A stretch of DNA of 64,000 bases from Acorus gramineus (taxonomy: Eukaryota; Streptophyta; Magnoliopsida; Acorales; Acoraceae), in the NCBI GenBank assembly GCA_030737835.1, contig JAUJYN010000025.1, forward strand, positions 2,393,347 to 2,457,346, written 5' to 3'. How positions within the stretch are numbered: position 1 is the stretch's first letter; every line of letters begins with the position of its first letter. Shown one piece after another: positions 11,111 to 19,552 of the stretch. The translations under genes were made by a program, and so were the position numbers. The notes beneath the pieces were generated by a model, which was not told where the DNA came from, ran no database searches, and saw nothing but the letters and a program-made list of their open reading frames with translations.

Positions 11111-12260
11111 GAATTAAAATAGTGGCTCCTAAGCACCATCACTCAAGTGGTCGTATCAATCGTTCTCTTTCGATCCTGGCCTTTCTTTCTGTTGCCCGTC
11201 CCCGTCCCCGTCCCCGTCCCCACAAAAGAAATTTAAAATCAAGACCATCCAATGCGCCTTGTCCTTTGTAATTTTAAGGACCATGGTTTCTACGGTGTAG
11301 GACCATCCATCTTCGGTGCAGAGGATCCTCTGGACCTCTACCATTAGTTGCTTTTCTGACTTGTGAGACAGCGAAATGGAAGTAGTGGTGGGTCTTCCTG
11401 CCGTGAATTTGATGGATCCATGAATCAGACGGGTCACGAAAGAGTGAAGAAAATTACAGGTCCAGACAAGTTGAGGAAGACCGTGACATCAACCGTCCAC
11501 GCTGTAAGGTTCATCATTTTTAATGACATTAAATTGCCATGATGGTCGCCGCATGTGTTTATCCATCGGTTGGAATAGAATTTATATATTATGGTGGAAA
11601 ATGTTACAGTCAGGACCTGTTTTTTTTTTTTTTTTAGCAAAATAGACATTGTTATTAAGTATATATAATCACAATGACTGAAAGGAGAGGAAAAGATTAA
11701 ATGAAAACAAACATGAAGGGGACCAAGATAAAAAAAAAAAAAAAAACAAAATAAAATCACCCACACCTCATGCACCAAAGGCATGGATAGGTCACCCGGT
11801 GGACGAGAGTTCACCCGGTGAGGTGGAGTGGAAGCCGACTCTTACTCTTTGAGGACCATGGACTCCCCCTCGAAGTGAATCGCTTTCGAACTGGATAGAT
11901 GGACACCCCAATCCTATGAACATCGTTGTTGATTGCCATAGATTTTCAAAATAGAGGCGACGCCCATTAAACACTACGTCGTTTCTTGCTAATCAGGACG
12001 CCCAAACACACGTCGGGATGATGGATCGAAGCACTTTCCCGTTGCACGATTTGTCCTTTCGGTGGGCCAGAGCTACACTTATTTCCAAAAGATTTCCACG
12101 GTCTGAGCTGCCCTGAACCTTGATGATAGGAAAAAGATACACATAGCCCCCATTGCAGCCCCAATTGCAGTTCATCCCGTTCTTTTTTTTTAAATCATAC
12201 ACTCACCTTTTGAAGTGCATGCTGTTATATGAAATGAAGTATATACTGAGATACATTAGT
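11111..12260. other. Intergenic stretch with a (CCCCGT)n run
   Basis: Higher GC than its surroundings. The minus strand has several ORFs of 60-126 codons (for example 11156-11437), none with a domain I recognise. A short CCCCGT microsatellite lies at about 11196-11220 and long A or T runs at about 11619-11635 and 11730-11745. It may hold decayed transposon or gene DNA, but I can support nothing specific. Confidence 0.5.
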
Positions 12261-12261
12261 G

Positions 12262-13805
12262 CATTTTTTTTTATAATGAAAAAATGAAAAAAAAAATTGG
12301 GTCATATACTATGATAGGACCTATACACTATGATAGTGCAGTATATACTACGTTATCATAGCGTATGGGGCTGTAAAACAGGCTACAAAAAAGACTGCAT
12401 GTATCAGCGCTCCTTGATGATAATGTCACGAAACGCTTCCACAACTCAGAAGCGATATGTCATGATGCGAAGATGTGATCAGCAGTCTCAGGTTCAAGAC
12501 ACCCCAATGGACAACCCACATCAGCTGTTGGGTACCATTGTGCACGTCTCGCCTTGGTTACCAACCGATTTTGATATAGTAACAAGAGGAAATATTTTAC
12601 CCTGAGAGGTATTTTTGGGTCCCAGATTACATGGAATTTCAGTGCCATTACTTGGATTGGCTGGATGGTTCTACCCCACCATTCGTAAGCCTGCTTTGTC
12701 GAGAACCCTTTGTGCGGGTTGGGCCACCACAAGGCCCTGTCTTGCACTCCACCTCTCATCAGACAGGCTTGCAAAAGCAGACAACAATTCGTGAGTTGAG
12801 GCTTCTCCCACTCCCACAGCTGTCTTCTTAACCTACCGACCCATTCGCCATTTTGTGTCTACTAGAATTCCCTCGCTAGCTCCTCCCTTTGAATAGCAAT
12901 GTGGTACATGAGTGGGAACAACGATTGCAGTGGTTCTGGCGCACACCAGATGTCCTGCCAAAACTGAATTGAAGCACCGTCTCCCAATTCCCATGTCACA
13001 ACCTCTGCGAGTTCAGACACATCGCTAAATAGGCCTTTGAACAAGGCAGTGGCCCGAGATTGGATCCTCGGCAAGTGACTAGGTGACTCCCCATTGCTGT
13101 ATCTGCCCTGGAATAGCCACAGCCACACTGTTTCTTTATTCTGTACCCAACGCCATGGCCACTTGAGTAACAACGCACGGTTTCAGTCAACGAGATTGGT
13201 CACCCCTAACCCTCCCAAACACTTCGGGGAACAAAACATGCTCCATTTAACCAGCGCTGGTTTCCTCCTATCTGCGTCCACCCCTTGCCACAAGAACCTC
13301 CTTCTAATCGCATCTAAGTAAATGTCGACCCCCTTGGGCATCCTAAAGACTGAAAGATAGAAGGACGGAAGGCTGGAAAGGACACACTGAAGGAGAGTCA
13401 ATCGTGCTCCCCAGCTCAACAACTTCCCCTTCCACCCCGCAAGCCTCCTCTCCATGCGAGACACTAATGGTCGCCAGTCAGCCTTGGTTAATTTTCCATA
13501 TGTTAAAGGTAGACCCAAGTATTTATATGGTAAATGTACCACTGGGCATCCGACTATGCCGCTCAGTGATTCTGCCTCATTGTTGGGACTTAGGTTGATC
13601 GGTATCAGACAACTTTTATGCTAAGCTTAAGGCCTACCGTCCACTCAAGGCATTTCAACACAAAACGTCAACCTCGTATAGAGTCTTCCTCGACTTTGCA
13701 AAACATTAGTGTGTCATCAGCAAATTGCACGTGAGAGATCGGCTTAGTCACGCCCCAGCCTCCCAATCCCTTGATCTACTCATCATTCACTGCCGTCCCA
13801 GGACC
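12262..13805 (-). pseudogene. 5'-truncated L1 (LINE) reverse transcriptase
   Basis: Minus strand, several frames. In order: the RT palm motif written FADDTLMF (about 13745-13715); YKYLGLPLTYGKL and the thumb region with MERRLAGWKGKLLSWGARLTL (13542-13183); WRWVQNKETVWLWLFQGRY and the downstream conserved part (13173-12862); and the zinc-knuckle zf-RVT domain with KIPLRVKYFLLLL and CPLGCLEPETADHIF (12774-12460). T-runs on the plus strand near 12267 or 12183 may be the poly(A) tail. Frame breaks show it is dead. It stops at 13805 where the LTR of element C begins, so C may have split it. Confidence 0.85.
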
Positions 13806-14177
13806 TGTTTGTTGACACGTAGGATTACAATTAAGTGAATAATGAGAATTCCAAATCAAATTGTGTGGAAGTAAAAATCTGTACTAGGACACGTGTAAAG
13901 ATGAGACGGACAAGGGCTATCTGACTTGAGGCCCACAAAGACCCGATCCAGGTTGGGCACTCTTACGATGAGATCTTTGAATGTGTTGACACGACTAGAT
14001 CCAAGGTTTGGTCGGACAGTCGGGCACCTCACAGAACGAGCAGTCTAAGGCACGATCGGACACGAGGTCTGGTCGATCGACCTTACTCCTCAAAAGTGAG
14101 TAGTCTAAGGCACGACTAGACACGAGGTCTGGTCGGTCGACCTTACTCCTCGAAAGCGAGTAGTCTAAGGCACGACC
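13806..14177 (+). repeat. 5' LTR of element C, left part
   Basis: This is the first ~370 bp of an LTR continued at 39649-40283; element B1 sits in between. The start is placed at TGTTTGTTGACACG (13806), though 13810 is possible. From 14049 a 60-bp unit is tandemly repeated (starts at 14049, 14109 and 14169), with AGTAGTCTAAGGCACGA as its clearest part. B1 inserted within this array. Confidence 0.75.
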
Positions 14178-14559
14178 TGTCGGTACTGGATTTTGACACG
14201 GTGATGATGATATGTTTTCGTGAATCCAAGATCCTTCAAGTTTGGTTTTGTTACGCGCACAGCGCTCTGAATCGCCACTTGATGGATCGTCCAAGGTTGC
14301 CCGACCGCTTCCAAGGACGTTGGTGTGATCGCCACTTGCTTTTCCTCAAAAGCAAGAAAAGAGGATGTTCTTCTATTACTCGCCTTCAACGGGGGATGTG
14401 GGTTCTCCTCTCATGGATCACGGCCGGCCGTGCCTTGAGGTGTTCAAGCTCAGATTGATTCAGTAAACCCAAAGAGAGAGAGAAAGATTCTTTTGTGCAG
14501 GATTGGCAAATGGGATAAAAAGGTGTTCTTTCTGGTCAATAGACTGGAGGTGAGCTATA

Positions 14560-14850
14560 GGGATTGACAACCAGGAAGGGTTGTCAAGTTCAACGAACCA
14601 GGAGGGATTGTCAGTCTCGACGAACCAGGGGGAGTTATCAGGATCGACGAACTATGGGCTGTTTGTCGGGTTCAACGAACTTAGGTGGATTGTCGAGTTC
14701 GACGAACCACTGGGGGTTGTCGGTCCTTACGAACTATGGGTGGTTTGTCGGGTTCGACGAACTCAGGTGGATTGTCGAGTTTGACGAACCACGGGGGGGG
14801 GGGAGGGTTGTCGGGTTCGACGAACTCAGGTGGATTGTCGAGGGTTAACT
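14560..14850. repeat. ~30-bp minisatellite in the left B1 LTR
   Basis: Units centred on GTTGTCGGGTTCGACGAAC and GGATTGTCGAGTTYGACGAAC. The matching array in the right LTR (32970-33245) has a different set of units: the right copy has an extra unit with GAGATTGATGAACCAAGG, the left copy an extra one after a G-run near 14795. The array has changed since insertion. Confidence 0.8.
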
Positions 14851-15120
14851 CCAAGAAAATTCAACAAAACTAGTGGCAGATTTTATGTTAACAAGAAACT
14901 GAGAAAGAAAACAACATATCAACAGTATATAAAAGAGTAATAACAAGCATATAAAGCAGTAGATAACAAATGAAAGAAACAAAGTGAAACAAAAGGGGTT
15001 AGTAGTCCTTGGGAGGTACCCAAACTTGCAAAGGGGAGTGTTCAAATGGTCCAAGTTAGGGTTGTCCGCCAGTTGCATATAGTTTCCAAAAGAACTGATA
15101 ATAGTCCAATGAAGTATTCC

Positions 15121-15918
15121 CAAACCTGTCAACGGGTCGGGTCCGGGTCAGGTCGGGGTGGACCCGGACCCGACCCGTGACAGGACCCGGCGGGTCCGGG
15201 GAAATGTGGACCCGAACCCGGACCCGTCGGACCCGGGTCGGGTCCGGGTCCGACCCGACCCGGATGGTTGGGTAAAAAAAAAAAAGAAGAAGAGAAGAGC
15301 TCATGTATTTGTTTGTCTTATCATTCTATTTGAAATTTTTTGTAATAAAACATTATTGTTAATGAGACTATGTTTAAATATAATTTTATACAATTCAAAA
15401 GAAGTAAATGAATTATTAAATAACATCCAAAACAATAATCACTAACATAAAAAACATATTAACCTAAATAATAAACATAACTAACCTAAACAACATTCAA
15501 AACAATAAACACTAACATATTAACCTAAATAATAAACATAAATCATGCAACAAACTAATTAATCATACAAATTCAAAAGCTAATAAGTTAATTGTCCAAA
15601 ACAAACCGATTTATAGGCTTGTTATGATTATGATTTATGAACTTGTAGATACAAAAATAAGTTAAGTAAGAAATAAAATTATGTATCAACCAATACTAAT
15701 GGTCTTATAATATATGAACATATATTAAAAAAAACAGTCGGGTCCAACGGGTCTAACGGGTCGGGGCGGGGTGGACCCGGACCCGACCCGTTTGTTTGTT
15801 CGGGTCCACCGGGTCGGGTCCAACTCGGGTCGGGTCCAAATCGGATCGGGTATATTACACGTGTAATCGAATCCGGGTCGGGTCGGGTCCACCCGGACCC
15901 GACCCGTTGACAGGCCTA
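15121..15918. mobile_element. Non-autonomous hAT-like element built on GGGTCC repeats
   Basis: 798 bp. Ends: CAAACCTGTCAACGGGTCGG on the left and, reverse-complemented, TAGGCCTGTCAACGGGTCGG on the right. Flanks AGTATTCC (15113-15120) and AGTATTTC (15919-15926) are an 8-bp target duplication, the hallmark size for hAT. The right B1 LTR (near 33520) has the empty site with a single copy. Both subterminal regions are dense in GGGTCGGGTCCGGGTC in opposite orientation; the core is AT-rich without ORF. It must depend on a transposase made elsewhere. Confidence 0.9.
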
Positions 15919-17182
15919 AGTATTTCAACACTCTCAACTTTGATTAAACTTTTTATTTAATTGATAAGGTTATTACAGCTTGTTTACAAGGTTTATGAGG
16001 AGATGATTATTACATAAGCTTTAAGGAAAGAAAGAAAGAAAGAAAGAAAGAAAAGGAATGGAAGTGAGGGTATGGAGGTATGAGCTTAGTTCTCTCTTTC
16101 TCTTTGGCAAGGGAGGATGAGGGACAGATGATAGTGATGAAAGAGGGTGGTTAACTTTGGGTGGTAGTGGATGGGTTCAAATGGGTGGTTTTTTGGAGAG
16201 AAATGGGAGGTTTTGGGTGGTGAATAAAGGAGGTTAATGCTTATTTGGAGTGGTTGTTATTGTAGGTGGAAGTGGTGCTCAAAAATGGAGGGTGAAGGGT
16301 GTTGAGGGGCTGTTTGTGATGAAACAAAAAAAGGATGGGTTCGGATGGGTGGTTTTTGGAGAGAAAGGGGAGGGTTTAGGTGGTAAATGAGGGTGGTGGG
16401 TGGTTGTTTGGAGTGGCTGCTGGTGTGGTGCTCGAAAATGGAGGCTGGAGGGTGGTGAGGTACTGCTGGTTTCGAATGGGGAGGTTAGGGGAAGGTTTGG
16501 AGGGTTTTTGGAGAGTAAAAGATGAGTGTTGGGTGCCTAAAAGCCTCCCATTGCCAACCTTTTATAGCCCAAACGAGCCACCACTTTCTTGACACCTGTT
16601 TGGGGAGGTAATGAGTGCCCCACGGCGCTCCCACGTTCACCCGAAGTGGCTGACGTTGGTGGAGAGGCGGAAATCTTAGGCATGCCATCCTTTTCAAGCT
16701 GAACTTATCCTAGTATTTTCGATGATCCGTCATCCCATTGTCTAGGTCGACAACCCAGAAAAGATTGTCGACTTCGACAATCACCCGGAGGATCGCCCAG
16801 TTTGACAATCCTCCCAAAGATCGTCGAAGTTGACAATCCTTAGAAAGATCGTCTTGTATGACAATCTCCCAAAGATCGTCCTGGTCGACAATTCCATGAA
16901 AGGTCATCCACTATGACGAGTGGTTGGTCGCTTGTATTAGTCACTAGACAGACTTTCAAATGTCTTGTACAACAGCCCAAGGCTTGACCCTTCTAGGCGA
17001 TGGTACTGCTTCTCTAAGCTTTTCTTTAAGAACTTGTGTGCTCATGCTTTCTTTTCTTTCCTTTCTTTACTCAAGTGATTATTCTGGCTCAGAGAAGATC
17101 ATCGGGGTTTAGACCTGCAAACTAAGATATCACAAATGATAAGTGTTTCACAGTTCTGACCGATCAAAATGGGGTATCTACA

Positions 17183-17196
17183 ATTGCCCCTCCTCG
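17183..17196 (-). other. Polypurine tract of B1
   Basis: On the minus strand GAGGAGGGGCAAT lies directly before the 3' LTR, the position and composition expected for the plus-strand primer of an LTR retrotransposon. Confidence 0.75.
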
Positions 17197-19552
17197 GATG
17201 GTGTTTCAAGTGAAACTTGAAGCACCATTCGAGGATAAGAAGAGAGACCTCATTTTGATCGGTTTAACCATCAGGCATTGTTTTCTGGTAAAAACAAGTC
17301 AGGAGATAAACATGGAAGCAATTTTCTTATGATCCATCAATGAAATGATCCTTGAAGGGAGAAAGAAATATTTGATCTAAATGTCAATGAGTGATCCAAC
17401 CCTCGGTTGGGGTTCCTTGCCTTCGTGTGCTGCAGCTCGGCGTTCGATTCCCTGTGCCTACCGTGCGTTGCAACTCAGCAAATAAGGGGATATCATGACA
17501 GAAATAAAAAGGGAACACTTTTGAATAATCGAAGAAGGATCATTTTATTGATAACTCAAAGAAAATTGGACCATGGGGAATCAATCCTGTCTTGCATGTA
17601 CTGAGAGACAAAATGCCCGGGTTTAAGTGCCGTAGCCCTAATGAAAATCTTGAAAATGTATTGGAATGCTACTGACATACGCAATAAAAATGCTTATAGA
17701 TGCCCAAAATAAAAAAATGTGCCCAAAATCCACTTTGAGATATATGCAATAGGATTCCCAAAAATGCGCAAAACCAAGACATCGATTGATATATGTGATA
17801 TAACACCCAGAAATGCCCAAAATGTATCCAAAATCCGGTCAAGATATATGCAATAAAAGGCCCAAAGATACCAAAAAAACACAAGAAAGGCACGGAGAAA
17901 AATAAAATAAAATAAAATAAAATACAATCAGGACACCGATTGATATAGGCAATATAACTTTTGAAAATGTCCAAAATTTGAAAAATAAATGTCCAAAATC
18001 TGAAAATAAATGTCCAAAAATCTGAAAAATGTGTCCAAAATCCGCTTGAGATATGCACAACAAAGTGTCCAAAGATGCTCACAAGGCAGAACTATATAAA
18101 CTCAAACTAAGTATATGCTTATTTAGATTGATATATGTACATATATATATGGGGGATTGGACATACCTGCGCGGGCTTTAAACGTGGCTTGACTACTGAT
18201 CGCATAGTAAGTACATTGCCCAACCTGACAGTCCTTTTAAGGATTGTTCTAGTTAACGTTCGCTACCAGGATTCGTTCATAAGCATGTGTCAAGTCTTGT
18301 TTAGTTTTGCTCACTTGTGTTCTTGTTCTGCTCTTCTTTCTTCTGGATCAGAAACTGCTCGAATCGACATCCATCTAGAGCACCATCCAAGTTCTGTCTA
18401 CTTGTTTAACAACCATTCAGTCGTCCGTTCCCTTCTTGCTTCTCCTAGGCTCTACAAAACAACTTAAGAGACTAGACCAAATGATCATATATGTTCCGTT
18501 TGGGCCCCTGCTCATTTTTTATTTTATCTCTCCTTGTTAATTTGTCAAGGGCCCAAATAATGACAAAATTGGGGGTAATGGGTTATGGAGAAACAAACCT
18601 GATGATGCATGGTGCTATCTTGACCTTGATGCCAGCAATGAGAGATTATTCACATGCTTACCAGTTATTAAAAGGACTCATGGTGATCAACTGCTTGCCA
18701 TATCAAGGATACCTTGCGTGGTTTTGTCGATGGGGATAGTTCCCAAGTCTGGAAGTTCTTGTATGCTTGATCATGTTACCAAAATGTACTGAGAACACCA
18801 TAAATGTGCCAGGATAACATTCAAAGACCGACTTTTAGATGAAACAAGTTTTAAGTAGACTCATGTGCAATGTGTGGTAGCAATTTAAGAAGTGGCTCAC
18901 CTCTAGACTGAAAATTTCACTTGACCCAAAAGAACTGGTTTAATTCACATCTTGTCACAAAAAGGGGGAAGTGAATGAATGGGGGTGAGAATAGTGTCCT
19001 CCTTGAACCAACTAAAAAATTGCCCCAGTCCTAGCACATGTCCTAAGTCACTCGGTCCCCCCAGCTTTCTTCTTTACTGCTTTTCTTCTTTTTTTTTTGC
19101 TTTTTTTTTTAAGGGTGGAGGACGCAGGCCCGCATTGGATACCCCACTTTATCCTCTTTTTTTTGTACTATTTTTTTTATAATGGCCAACATGCCCTATT
19201 TTGGAGGGTATTTCTATTTTTACCTTTTCCTTGGAAGCATCGACAGTGCCAGAGCCAGATCTTTTGGGACATGCGCCAAGACTAAGGTATTTTCATGGAT
19301 CATAGGCAACACGAGTTAAAGTATATACAAAAGAATGACAATTAAAAATTCCCCAGTCTAATGGTGTGGGTGATCTTTCTATCCATCAGTGGACCAGGTC
19401 TTAAACTGTATAAGTGTGATGACGGCGGTAAGAACGGTGAGTATGAGTCTAGATAAAAACACATGCTATCCTCAAGGCTATCAAATCATATCATCAGGCA
19501 TAGATACTAGGATTCACAGTAAGTAATGGTAAAATTTCTCAAACATCAAGTA
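17197..19552 (-). other. Non-coding tail of B1 between pol and the 3' LTR
   Basis: 2.4 kb after the pol stop without any conserved retroelement domain. It contains the tandem-repeat block listed separately. On the opposite (plus) strand two consecutive ORFs lie at 18135-18467 (110 codons) and 18491-18739 (82 codons); I recognise no domain in them. A long untranslated region here is typical of Tat-group elements. Confidence 0.7.
17640..18090. repeat. Degenerate tandem repeats in the B1 tail
   Basis: Units of roughly 100-130 bp recur with differences. Each contains CCAAAATCC followed by GAGATATRTGCAATA or a variant, then a block with CATCGATTGATATA (or CACCGATTGATATA), and short stretches of AATGTCCAAAA. 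At least three to four decayed units are visible. On the minus strand the array keeps a Phe/Trp/His-rich frame open; that is a product of the repeat, not a protein I recognise. Confidence 0.75.

Larger units (their letters stand above)
14178..17182 (-). repeat. 3' LTR of B1 (left copy)
   Basis: 3005 bp including the 798-bp hAT-like insert and its duplicated target. On the minus strand it starts TGTAGATACCCC and ends in CA; the right copy shows the same order of blocks. It contains a minisatellite of ~30-bp units with GGATTGTCGAGTTCGACGAA (14560-14850), a GAAA microsatellite (about 16023-16056), a GGTGG-rich block (16140-16520) and a second set of related units with GATCGTCC and GTCGACAA (16735-16910). 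Confidence 0.9.

Noticed and set aside
11156-12202. Minus-strand ORFs of 60-126 codons that might be a gene
   Set aside because: No domain, no consistent exon structure, and part of the reading is a CCCCGT microsatellite.
16023-16056. GAAA microsatellite as a CRISPR-like or regulatory array
   Set aside because: Plain simple-sequence repeat present in both B1 LTRs with different lengths.
17669-18082. 137-codon Phe/Trp-rich ORF that looks like a membrane protein
   Set aside because: It reads through the tandem repeats of the B1 tail; hydrophobicity comes from the AT-rich unit, with no conserved family.
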